From NCBI GenBank assembly GCA_013153335.1, contig JAADEP010000138.1:1-7510 (forward strand): a stretch of DNA of 7,510 nucleotides, in the 5' to 3' direction. The position numbers were made by a program, and so were the translations under genes. Source of the stretch: Chloroflexota bacterium. Lineage in GTDB: Bacteria > Chloroflexota > Anaerolineae > Anaerolineales > DRMV01. The notes below the pieces were generated by a model. The model was not told the DNA's origin. It ran no database searches and saw only the letters and a program-made list of their open reading frames with translations. This document shows, piece by piece, positions 1 to 6,147 of this stretch. Positions within the stretch are counted from its first letter, which is position 1. Every line of letters begins with the position of its first letter.

Positions 1-337
1 CTGCTGGTGCGGGGCCGGAAGCGCCATTTGCAGGTCAAAGTGCTGGGGCCGGTGGTACGCCGAGGTGCGCCGGAGCGGCCCCTTTTTCTGAGTGTGGTGC
101 GAGGCAAAGACCGCCGCGGGGGCACCCGGGCCATGGACCCTGCCGTTGCCGGTGGAGACATTGCTCTTTTGGGCCTGGCAGCGCTGGGAAGTCGACGTGG
201 CCACTGGCTGGGTGGCATCCCAGGCCATGCTGGGCACCAGCAGCCAGGCCTCTTGGCACGCCTTTGCCGCTCTGAAAGCTCGTCTGCCCTTCCCCGCGGC
301 GTCCCGCGACAGGCGCACGAATTTTGCGTATTTCTAA
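1..337 (+). pseudogene. Degraded DDE transposase remnant (3' part), frameshifted
   Basis: No intact gene explains this stretch, but two frames carry protein-like sequence in succession. Frame 1 from the window start reads LLVRGRKRHLQVKVLGPVVR and continues to about base 120 with a basic, beta-strand-rich style. Frame 2 has a stop at 89-91, then from about base 130 reads PWTLPLPVETLLFWAWQRWE and runs to a TAA at 335-337. The block ETLLFWAWQRWEV resembles, from memory, the segment just before the catalytic Glu of IS4/IS701-like DDE transposases, where HRExK normally follows. Here that continuation is replaced by unrelated residues, so the catalytic Glu region is lost. The frame switch at about 115-135 together with the missing motif suggests a small deletion and decay. 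The left part lies outside the window and I saw no terminal inverted repeats. The alternative is two chance reading frames in GC-rich DNA; the family call is tentative. Confidence 0.4.
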
Positions 338-420
338 CAAACAGTTTCACTCTGCGGGTGAGAGAGCGGCTAACGCCTCGATACGGTTGACGAAGGGGTA
401 TTCCTTTTCTTATTGGTGCG

Positions 421-451
421 CTGCGAGCGAGGATCGCTTGGGAGCTCGCAG
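421..451. repeat. Perfect 8-bp inverted repeat (stem-loop)
   Basis: CTGCGAGC at 421-428 is exactly complementary to GCTCGCAG at 444-451, with a 15-base loop; a further G-T wobble pair (420/452) is possible. The arms are GC-rich and would form a stable hairpin in RNA. No T-run follows, so it is not a standard intrinsic terminator for + strand transcription. It lies about 55 bases before the start codon of the 599-residue protein and could be a leader structure or an operator palindrome. The function is not determined by the sequence. Confidence 0.6.
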
Positions 452-473
452 TCGGAGCTTTGGGCTTGGAGCT
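441..473. repeat. Three spaced GGAGCT hexamers
   Basis: GGAGCT occurs at 441-446, 454-459 and 468-473, with start-to-start distances of 13 and 14 bases, between the stem-loop and the Shine-Dalgarno. The first copy overlaps the right arm of the inverted repeat. The hexamers could be iterated binding sites, but each is short and their surroundings share only a loose T(T/C)GG lead-in, so chance clustering in GC-rich DNA is possible. Confidence 0.3.
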
Positions 474-495
474 GACGGGCACTGACTATATATTG

Positions 496-502
496 AGGAG
501 GG
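496..502 (+). promoter_or_regulatory. Strong Shine-Dalgarno for the 599-aa gene
   Basis: AGGAGGG ends four bases before the ATG at 507 and is followed by TGAT, giving near-complete complementarity to the 16S 3' end. It fixes 507 as the start and argues that this unrecognised gene is genuinely translated. Confidence 0.75.
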
Positions 503-506
503 TGAT

Positions 507-2306
507 ATGCGGTTGCGTTGGTTCGCCTGGGTAGTCGCGCTGGCGGTTGGGGCCGCGCGCTGTGCCGCGGTCGCGTCCCCTCGCCAAACTCCCGCGCCGC
601 GTACGGCTGCGCCTCCTTCGGTTGCAGTCTTGACCCAGGCTCGACCTGCCGTCCATATGCACGGCGCGCTCGATGACCCCGACGCGCTAATGCAGACGTT
701 GTCGTTCTTCGAGCCAGGCGCTGAAGTGTGGGTCGCGACTCGGCCGCCCAATGCCCCTGTGCCCTTGCCCCCAGGGACCCTCGTCGTGGCCACGCGCTTC
801 TCGGCTCCCTCAGGGGAGCCCTGGAAGGAGCAATATGTCCTTGAGACCAACGTGCGCGCGCCCGCGGACTTAGACGCGTACATGCAAGCGCGCCTTCAAG
901 CAGGTTGGGAACTCGTCGAGGGCCCAACGGCCTCGTCCGGGTCGGAACCATCGCCGGTGCTGACGTGGCGTTTGCGCCACCCTGAACGCGGGTTGGAGTT
1001 GCAGCTCACGGCTTGGCCGGCTTCTCCGCGTGGGTGGGTGCGGCTGGAGTTTTTGAAGGAGCCCCGAGGGCTTTCGCATGAAGGCGCGGGCGAGCCAACC
1101 CAAGCCCAATCCCTCCTGCCGGCTTTGTCCCTCCCAGAAGACGTCGACCCGCTCCCACCTTTCTACCCGTTGCGGGGCTGGTTTCGAGCCCCCTTGGGTG
1201 CCGATCGTCTCTTGCGGTTTCGCACCGCGGACCCAGACACGGTGATGGCTTCGTTCGCGCGCCAGCTGGCCGATCAAGGCTGGACGCCGCAAGAGCCCGT
1301 CCGAGGCACGCTTTGGGGCCAGGCTGCTTGGCGAATGCTCGCGGCTCCCCCAGCGTCGCACCCCGCGGCCGGGTTACAGGTGTTGGTCGGGCACGAGCAA
1401 GCCGATACGTATTTCGCTTGGGTCTGGGCTTGGCCGGAGCTCGGGCGCGCGAGGCCGCGTTCGTCCCCCCTTGCCCCGGGGACCGTCCACGGTCCTTCGG
1501 ACCCGGAGCTGTTGCGGAAAGCGCTTCAGGGGTTGGCCTTATGTGCGGACGCGGCGGAAAGCGAGCTGTGGGTTCGCACCGAGCCCGAACCGTGGGCCCA
1601 GCGACTGCCGCGATGGCCTGCCGCGCGCTTTTCGTGGCTTTACGCACAACGGTGTCTTCCTACCACCGCGAGCGCACAGGCCGAACGCAACGAAGTCTGG
1701 ACTGGCCGGCTTTTGGCTCAGGGTCCCCTGGCCGCGACGTGGGAGGCCTTGGATCAGGCCTTGCGCACGGCAGGTTGGGAGCCGCTCGCCGCGCCTGAGC
1801 CCGAGCCCGTTGGCTTTGCCCGCGAGCCTGCTGCGCCAGACACATATTGCGCGCCGCACGCAGAGAAGGACCGGCGTGGTCTGGTCGTCCAGCCCGTCGA
1901 ACTCGTCGACGGCTCGGTTTTGATCACGTTATATGAGGCGCCCATGGAGGCTTGCAACCCTCTGGCTCGCGTGACGCCCGCGCCCCAGGTGGACGCGCCC
2001 CCGTTGCGGTTGAACCCGGCTCAGGATGCGACGTGGGTGTGGCAATCGGGCGCCTTTGCCTCGACCGAAGCGACGGTCCATGGAATTTGGACCACGGAGA
2101 CGCCCCTGGCGGAGCAGTGCTCGCGCGCGCTCGAGCAAATGCAAAGCCAAGGTTGGCGCGTGCGAGCCCAGGGGCAGCTGGGGCCCGGGCTGTGCTGGCT
2201 TGAGGCCGAGCACGAGCTGGCGGAGTGGACTGCGCGGGTTTCCTTCATGCGCCTGAGCCCCGACCCCGGTCTCACTTTTGGCTTGCTGATCCTTCGCGTC
2301 CCATAG
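507..2306 (+). CDS. Predicted secreted protein of unknown function with four GW modules
   Basis: This 599-residue protein is not one I recognise. The start is set by an excellent Shine-Dalgarno. Residues 1-24 form a probable Sec signal peptide: basic MRLR, a hydrophobic core, and an AVA-S cleavage site near residue 24. The Cys at 19 is preceded by Arg, so this is not a good lipobox. A Pro/Ala-rich linker follows to about residue 55. The mature part contains four helices ending in Gly-Trp (GW at 133-134, 258-259, 423-424, 549-550), each followed by a beta-rich stretch with aromatic residues. The larger pattern looks like a twofold duplication: 'DPxxL...EVWV/ELWV' opens residues 57-210 and 332-495, and 'VDxxPP' opens 214-312 and 495-599. 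Trp is unusually frequent. It probably acts outside the cytoplasmic membrane; no catalytic motif or anchor is visible. It ends 188 bases before the next gene, which has its own promoter, so it is a separate transcription unit. Confidence 0.8.
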   Translation: MRLRWFAWVVALAVGAARCAAVASPRQTPAPRTAAPPSVAVLTQARPAVHMHGALDDPDALMQTLSFFEPGAEVWVATRPPNAPVPLPPGTLVVATRFSAPSGEPWKEQYVLETNVRAPADLDAYMQARLQAGWELVEGPTASSGSEPSPVLTWRLRHPERGLELQLTAWPASPRGWVRLEFLKEPRGLSHEGAGEPTQAQSLLPALSLPEDVDPLPPFYPLRGWFRAPLGADRLLRFRTADPDTVMASFARQLADQGWTPQEPVRGTLWGQAAWRMLAAPPASHPAAGLQVLVGHEQADTYFAWVWAWPELGRARPRSSPLAPGTVHGPSDPELLRKALQGLALCADAAESELWVRTEPEPWAQRLPRWPAARFSWLYAQRCLPTTASAQAERNEVWTGRLLAQGPLAATWEALDQALRTAGWEPLAAPEPEPVGFAREPAAPDTYCAPHAEKDRRGLVVQPVELVDGSVLITLYEAPMEACNPLARVTPAPQVDAPPLRLNPAQDATWVWQSGAFASTEATVHGIWTTETPLAEQCSRALEQMQSQGWRVRAQGQLGPGLCWLEAEHELAEWTARVSFMRLSPDPGLTFGLLILRVP

Positions 2307-2320
2307 CGGGCTCGCGCCCG
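2307..2320 (+). terminator. Possible short GC hairpin terminator
   Basis: Directly after the TAG stop, CGGGC (2307-2311) pairs perfectly with GCCCG (2316-2320) around a TCGC tetraloop. The only T-run (TTTT, 2333-2336) comes 12 bases later, beyond a weaker CTCG/CGAG pairing (2327-2330 with 2339-2342). It may help to end the upstream transcript, but it lacks the immediate U-tract of a classical terminator. Confidence 0.3.
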
Positions 2321-2413
2321 GATCGCCTCGAGTTTTCGCGAGTGACGACGGACCTGCTCGCGTGGGCCGGGCATTTCACCATCTTTTGCTCGCATCTCCC
2401 TTTCTTTTCGGAT

Positions 2414-2443
2414 TTGACGGTTGCGCGGGCTTGTTGGTATAAT
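2414..2443 (+). promoter_or_regulatory. Sigma-70-type promoter with extended -10
   Basis: TTGACG (2414-2419, five of six bases match the TTGACA consensus) is followed after 18 bases by a perfect TATAAT (2438-2443). TGG directly before the -10 (2435-2437) makes an extended -10 element. Transcription should start near 2450, leaving a leader of about 45 bases before the ATG at 2495. It is the best promoter in the window and the likely driver of the whole downstream gene run. It also argues against the longer upstream start of the next gene. Confidence 0.8.
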
Positions 2444-2481
2444 GCCAACGGTTCTATCCGCGCTATTCTTTGCACGTTTTC

Positions 2482-2486
2482 GGGAG
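2482..2486 (+). promoter_or_regulatory. Ribosome binding site that decides the DUF4388 start
   Basis: GGGAG lies eight bases before the ATG at 2495. The frame is open back to an ATG at 2225, but that start would lie inside the preceding gene and upstream of the promoter at 2414-2443. The ribosome site, the promoter and the onset of DUF4388-like sequence all favour 2495. Confidence 0.7.
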
Positions 2487-2494
2487 CCTGGCTG

Positions 2495-3313
2495 ATGGCA
2501 TTGAAAGGAAATTTGCGCAATTTTTCTTTGGTGCAATTGCTGCATTTGATTCATTTGGCTCGCAAGGATGGCCGGCTGGTGATTCGGGGTCCTCGGGAAA
2601 CGGCGGAGTTGTATTTTCAGGGCGGGAAGTTGGTTTACGCGGGGTTTTCGTCGAAACCGGTGGGCTTGTTGGATATCCTGTATCAGCAGCGCAAGCTGGA
2701 TAAAGCCCGGTATCGGCTGCTCAAGCGCCGCCTCGGGCATATGGACGACAAGGCCCTGGGGCTCATGCTGGTCAACGCGGGGTACTTCTCTCCGACCGAC
2801 ATCCTGGCCGCGCTCAAGCGGCATTACGCGGATATCATCCGCCATCTGTTCAGCTGGGTCAACGGCCAATTCGAATTCCAGAAGAACGTGCCGCCCCCGC
2901 GCGACCGCATCCCGGTGCGGTTGAGCCTGGAAAACCTCATCATCGAGGGCACTCGCCAGCTCCGGGAATGGGAGAGCTTGCAGGCCGAGATCCCCGACCT
3001 GGATATGGCGCTCAAATTCGTCGACCGGCCCCGAACCGATGTCAAACAGCTCAAGCTCAACGTCGAAGAATGGCGCTTTCTTTCCTATGTCAATCCCCGG
3101 AATTCGCTGCGGAAGATCGCGCGGGTGCTCAACCTGAGCGACTTGGAGGTGCGCCGCATCGCGTATGCGTTGATCCAGGCCGGTTTGGTTGAGTTGGTCC
3201 GGCCCGAAGATTATCGGCCCAAGCGGGTCATTCGGCACGCGTTCGCAAACCGCAGCAAAGAAGAGAGCATCGGCTTGGTGCAGAAGCTCATCGCTCGCAT
3301 CCGGCGGAGTTAG
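2495..3313 (+). CDS. DUF4388 (PATAN) domain signalling protein with C-terminal winged-helix-like part
   Basis: This 272-residue protein opens with MALKGNLRNFSLVQLLHLIH and continues with GRLVIRG and LYFQGGKLVYA (to about residue 49). That is the hallmark of DUF4388/PATAN domains, found in PatA-like and other bacterial signalling proteins and often linked to receiver domains and small GTPases. The domain probably extends through the FSWVNGQFEF segment (119-128) to about residue 155. Residues 188-235 look like a winged helix: a helix (EEWRFLSYV), then SLRKIARVLNLSDLEVRRIAYALIQAGLVEL, typical of helix-turn-helix or protein-binding wings. There is no signal peptide or membrane segment, so it should be cytoplasmic. 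It is first in the operon and 45 bases before the GTPase, suggesting it partners or regulates the GTPase. The family call is firm for the N-terminal half; DNA binding by the C-terminal half is inference. Confidence 0.85.
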   Translation: MALKGNLRNFSLVQLLHLIHLARKDGRLVIRGPRETAELYFQGGKLVYAGFSSKPVGLLDILYQQRKLDKARYRLLKRRLGHMDDKALGLMLVNAGYFSPTDILAALKRHYADIIRHLFSWVNGQFEFQKNVPPPRDRIPVRLSLENLIIEGTRQLREWESLQAEIPDLDMALKFVDRPRTDVKQLKLNVEEWRFLSYVNPRNSLRKIARVLNLSDLEVRRIAYALIQAGLVELVRPEDYRPKRVIRHAFANRSKEESIGLVQKLIARIRRS

Positions 3314-3358
3314 GCAAGGAACCCCCGACTCGCAACCTTTGGTCCAAGGAAGGGTAAC

Positions 3359-4006
3359 ATGCAGGCAGTAAAGATTGTCGTCACCGGCCCCTTCGGCGCA
3401 GGCAAAACCCAGTTCATCAAGACGGTGAGCGAGATCGACGTGGTCGCGACCGAACGCCGCATCACCGCGGTGGATGAACGCGCGCTCAAAGAATCCACCA
3501 CCGTGGCGATGGACTTCGGCCGCATCACCATCGACGAAGACTTGGTGCTCTACCTCTTCGGCACGCCGGGGCAAAAGCGTTTTGATTTTATGTGGGAAAT
3601 CTTGTCTGAAGGCATGTTGGGCTTCATCGTCCTGGTGGACAGCACCCGGCCGGAGACCTTCCGCGAAGCGCGGCGCATCCTCGAGACCTTCCGTGCGTAC
3701 GCGCCCACGCCTTACATCGTCGCGGCCAATAAGCAAGACCTGCCCGATGCCTGGGATGTGGAGGACCTGCGCATCGCGTTGCGCCTGCCCGATCACGTCA
3801 AGCTTGTGCCTTGTGTGGCCACAGATAAAGAATCGGTGAAAAAGGTGCTGTTGGAGCTGCTGTATAGCATTCTGGAATGGATTGAGCGCGGCGAGGCCCA
3901 CCGCCTTCCCAAGGAAATTGAAAAGCAACCGGCCGACGCCAACGCGGCTGAGGACGCATCCGCCCAATCGTCGGAATCTTCATCTTCGTCTTCGTCGTCC
4001 CAATAA
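3359..4006 (+). CDS. Small Ras-like GTPase of the conservon (CvnD)/MglA-like type
   Basis: This 215-residue GTP-binding switch protein shows all the main motifs: P-loop GPFGAGKT at 10-17, the switch I segment STTVAMDFG at 46-54 with candidate Mg-binding Thr47/48, G3 as FGTPGQKRF at 67-75, G4 NKQD at 124-127, and a G5-like VATD at 153-156. The normal Asp of G3 (DxxG) is Gly68, which is usual in this bacterial subfamily and not a defect. The domain ends at about residue 180; then comes a charged, Ala-rich tail finishing in eight serines and Gln, an unusual disordered end. AAGGAAGGG (3346-3354) precedes the ATG. Relatives work with roadblock/LC7, PATAN-type or kinase partners in polarity or envelope signalling. 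No roadblock gene is in view, so the DUF4388 protein is the natural candidate partner. The biochemical class is secure; the pathway is not. Confidence 0.92.
   Translation: MQAVKIVVTGPFGAGKTQFIKTVSEIDVVATERRITAVDERALKESTTVAMDFGRITIDEDLVLYLFGTPGQKRFDFMWEILSEGMLGFIVLVDSTRPETFREARRILETFRAYAPTPYIVAANKQDLPDAWDVEDLRIALRLPDHVKLVPCVATDKESVKKVLLELLYSILEWIERGEAHRLPKEIEKQPADANAAEDASAQSSESSSSSSSSQ
3977..4000 (+). repeat. Serine-codon run at the GTPase C terminus
   Basis: Eight consecutive Ser codons (TCT, TCA, TCG, TCC mixed) form a TCN trinucleotide tract that ends one codon before the stop. The mixed codons show that it is not a pure microsatellite, though it may still vary in length by slippage. Confidence 0.7.
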
Positions 4007-4026
4007 CGCCGGAGTGATGGGTTCCG

Positions 4027-4836
4027 ATGCCCTCCATTGTTACGCAGCAAGGGATTTTGCATTACGAAGTCGCGGGCCGGGGCAAACCCCTCATCCTGCT
4101 GCATGGTTGGCTGGAGTCATGGCGTATCTGGCACAACACCATGACCTATCTCAGCCAATACTACCGTACCTACGCGCTGGATTTTTGGGGCTTCGGCGAG
4201 TCTGACACCACCACCCGCGCGTATCGGGTCGACGATTTCGTCGAGATGGTGCAATATTTCATGGAGCGCCTGGGCATCGACCGGGCGCCCATCATCGGCC
4301 ACAGCATGGGCGGCACGGTCGCCTTGGCTTTGGCCATCCGCTATCCCGAGCTGGTGGAGCGGGTCGCGGTCATCGGTAGCCCGATCCAAGGCTCTTCCCT
4401 CGCCTGGTTCTTGAAACTCGCGAGCCATCCCTGGATCGCCCGGATTGTGTACCGTTGGTCCTTTGTGCTCACCGCGTTGATTCGGTTTTTGTTCCCTTTG
4501 ATCACCCCTGACCCCTTATGGCCTGACCGCTTGCAGCGCGACCTCTCGCAGACCGACCTGGTCGCGTTCTTCCAGAGCATTGGATCTCTGCGCGAGGTTG
4601 ACTTGCGCCCCGACTTGCCTAAAATTGAAGCACCGGTCTTGGGCATTTACGGGATGCGCGACCCCATCGTCAATCCCAATCAGTGGCTTGTGCTCAAACA
4701 AGGTGTGGTGCACGCAGAAATCGAGCGCCTGGCCACAGCCGGGCACTTCCCCATGCTTGAGGTGCCCTGGAGCTTCAACATTCTGCTCTATCGTTTTTTG
4801 GCGACCGAAGACGAAGATATGCGCCTTCTGGGGTGA
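4027..4836 (+). CDS. Alpha/beta-fold hydrolase
   Basis: This 269-residue serine hydrolase has the full set of family marks: oxyanion-loop HGW at 26-28, DFWGFGESD at 52-60, nucleophile elbow GHSMGG with Ser93, acidic residue Asp212 in YGMRDPIVNP, and His240 in AGHFPMLE. A cap region lies at about 120-185 and is rich in hydrophobic and aromatic residues (WIARIVYRWSFVLTALIRF), fitting a lipid-like or acyl substrate, perhaps at a membrane surface. No signal peptide is visible, so it is probably cytoplasmic. An in-frame TGA at 4015 rules out a longer form; GGAG at 4011-4014 sits rather far (12 bases) from the ATG. It follows the GTPase by 20 bases and is followed after only 3 bases by the beta-helix gene, which suggests translational coupling. 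The substrate cannot be read from sequence; esterase, thioesterase or acyl-hydrolase activity are all possible. Confidence 0.9.
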   Translation: MPSIVTQQGILHYEVAGRGKPLILLHGWLESWRIWHNTMTYLSQYYRTYALDFWGFGESDTTTRAYRVDDFVEMVQYFMERLGIDRAPIIGHSMGGTVALALAIRYPELVERVAVIGSPIQGSSLAWFLKLASHPWIARIVYRWSFVLTALIRFLFPLITPDPLWPDRLQRDLSQTDLVAFFQSIGSLREVDLRPDLPKIEAPVLGIYGMRDPIVNPNQWLVLKQGVVHAEIERLATAGHFPMLEVPWSFNILLYRFLATEDEDMRLLG

Positions 4837-4839
4837 GGC

Positions 4840-6132
4840 ATGTTCAAGCTCATCCTGCACGAACCGCGGCCGATTTGGCCGTTCAACGAGCCCGCGCGCG
4901 ACCTGCGCATCCAAAACAAGCCTTTGTGGGTGCTTCAGAACGAGGTCCTGCACCCTTGGGTCGAGGGCGAACTGGTTGTCCAGCCTCAACAGCCGTGGCC
5001 CGAGATCCAAGAGCCCACGCTGGTCTATCGGGATAACCTCTATTTCGACCGGCCCTTTGTCGAGGCGTTTCTGGCCGAGGCCAAAAAGCGCCAGCGGCCC
5101 AGCCGGGTCGCGTTTCGTGAGGATGATCCCGCGTTCCAAAACCACATGCTGCCTTTGTCAGTGTCCTATCAGCGCTATGGGGATGTGTATCTGGCCGATA
5201 TGTGGTATTACCCCCACGGCTTGACCCAAGAGCCGCCCGAGCCCATCGTGATGGACCTCCAGAGTCGGGAAATCGGGTACTATCACATCCCCACCTACAT
5301 GGCCTATAAGGGCGGCGACCTGACGTTTCACGTCCCGCTGCGCGCGTTTGTGGCCATTGACACGTGGGTGCACGTGTACGTGGCCGATATCATCTTCGGC
5401 CTGTTCACCCGCGGCGCGCGCTTTGAAGACCGGGTCAACCGCGAGCCCCTGTTCAAGTTCAAGGTACTGGCCAAAGCCATGCTCGAGGGCAAGCAGGTGC
5501 TCCAGAGTTCGGAGCTGGTCAAGATCGGGCGCAATTGCTCCATTGACCCAACCGCGATCATCCTGGGGCCTACGACCATCGGCGACAATGTGACCATTGG
5601 CGCGGGGGTGGTCATTGACAACTGCATTATCGGCGATAACGTGAACATCGGCCAGGGCTGCCAACTGCAGCTCTCGGTCGTGGGCGATGGCGCGTTTCTA
5701 CCCTTCCGCGCGTCGTTGTTTATGACCACGCTCATGGACAACAGCATGGTCGCGCAAAACACCTGCTTGCAAATGTGCGTCATTGGCCGCAACACCTTTA
5801 TTGGTGCGGGGACGACGTTCACCGATTTCAACCTGCTCTCGCGGCCCATCAAGGCGCGGCGGCCCGATGGCCAGCTCGAAGAGACGCCTTTCCCGGTGCT
5901 GGGTGGCGCGGTCGGGCACAATTGCCGCATCGGTTCGGGCCTGGTGATTTATCCCGCGCGCACCATCGAGTCGGACGTGGTGCTGGCCGCGACCGAGGAG
6001 CGCCGGGTGATTACCCGGGACGTGTTTTACGAAGATAGCGACCATCACCGCATCAAGCTCGATTTCAAGGTGCAGCGGCTGTATCCGCGTCCGCCCGAGT
6101 TCCCGGGCTATCCTTACTTCAGCAACAAATAA
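4840..6132 (+). CDS. Left-handed beta-helix (hexapeptide repeat) protein with an unassigned N-terminal domain
   Basis: This 430-residue protein is in two parts. From about residue 228 to 385 it shows hexapeptide repeats of the LbH fold: IGRNCSIDPTAIILG, TTIGDNVTIGAGVVI, NCIIGDNVNIGQGC, then VIGRNTFIGAGTTF and AVGHNCRIGSGLVI. The repeats are interrupted by a loop at about 286-311 (FRASLFMTTLMDNSMVAQNT). This fold occurs in GlmU-like sugar-nucleotide enzymes, acyl/acetyltransferases and gamma-carbonic anhydrases. The first 220 residues are aromatic-rich and unrecognised. The opening LILHEPRPIWPF faintly recalls the GlmU-like N termini of some bacteria, but no nucleotidyltransferase GxGTR motif is present. 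It starts 3 bases after the hydrolase stop, so the two are probably co-translated. Acyl transfer would fit the next gene, but that is inference; a scaffold role is equally possible. Confidence 0.85.
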   Translation: MFKLILHEPRPIWPFNEPARDLRIQNKPLWVLQNEVLHPWVEGELVVQPQQPWPEIQEPTLVYRDNLYFDRPFVEAFLAEAKKRQRPSRVAFREDDPAFQNHMLPLSVSYQRYGDVYLADMWYYPHGLTQEPPEPIVMDLQSREIGYYHIPTYMAYKGGDLTFHVPLRAFVAIDTWVHVYVADIIFGLFTRGARFEDRVNREPLFKFKVLAKAMLEGKQVLQSSELVKIGRNCSIDPTAIILGPTTIGDNVTIGAGVVIDNCIIGDNVNIGQGCQLQLSVVGDGAFLPFRASLFMTTLMDNSMVAQNTCLQMCVIGRNTFIGAGTTFTDFNLLSRPIKARRPDGQLEETPFPVLGGAVGHNCRIGSGLVIYPARTIESDVVLAATEERRVITRDVFYEDSDHHRIKLDFKVQRLYPRPPEFPGYPYFSNK

Positions 6133-6147
6133 GCATCGTGAAGCCCC

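Larger units (their letters stand above)
338..506 (+). other. Non-coding leader upstream of the secreted-protein gene
   Basis: This stretch holds no convincing coding frame. A possible -35 TTGACG lies at 387-392, but the matching -10 position 18 bases on (TATTGG, 411-416) is poor, so that promoter is weak. A second pair, TTGGAG (466-471) and TATATT (489-494, 17-base spacing), would start transcription on top of the Shine-Dalgarno, which makes it unlikely. The leader also contains a perfect inverted repeat (421-451) and three GGAGCT hexamers, listed separately, and ends in a strong ribosome binding site. Confidence 0.5.

Noticed and set aside
7..390. A complete 127-codon + strand gene
   Set aside because: Only its first 40 or so codons look protein-like; the rest is Gly/Arg/Leu-rich out-of-frame sequence over the better frame 2, so a broken gene fits better.
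2225..2494. An upstream extension of the DUF4388 gene by 90 codons
   Set aside because: It would start inside the preceding gene and run through the promoter; the extra residues have no domain character, while a ribosome site and conserved sequence begin at 2495.
2021..3967. A 648-codon open frame on the minus strand
   Set aside because: It lies opposite three well-supported + strand genes and mirrors their codon structure; high GC at third positions keeps the opposite frame open. Its translation shows no domain motif.
5521..5970. Repeated GGC/ATC-rich DNA in the beta-helix gene as a DNA repeat
   Set aside because: The periodicity reflects hexapeptide protein repeats and the nucleotide copies are too diverged to be a DNA repeat or CRISPR array.
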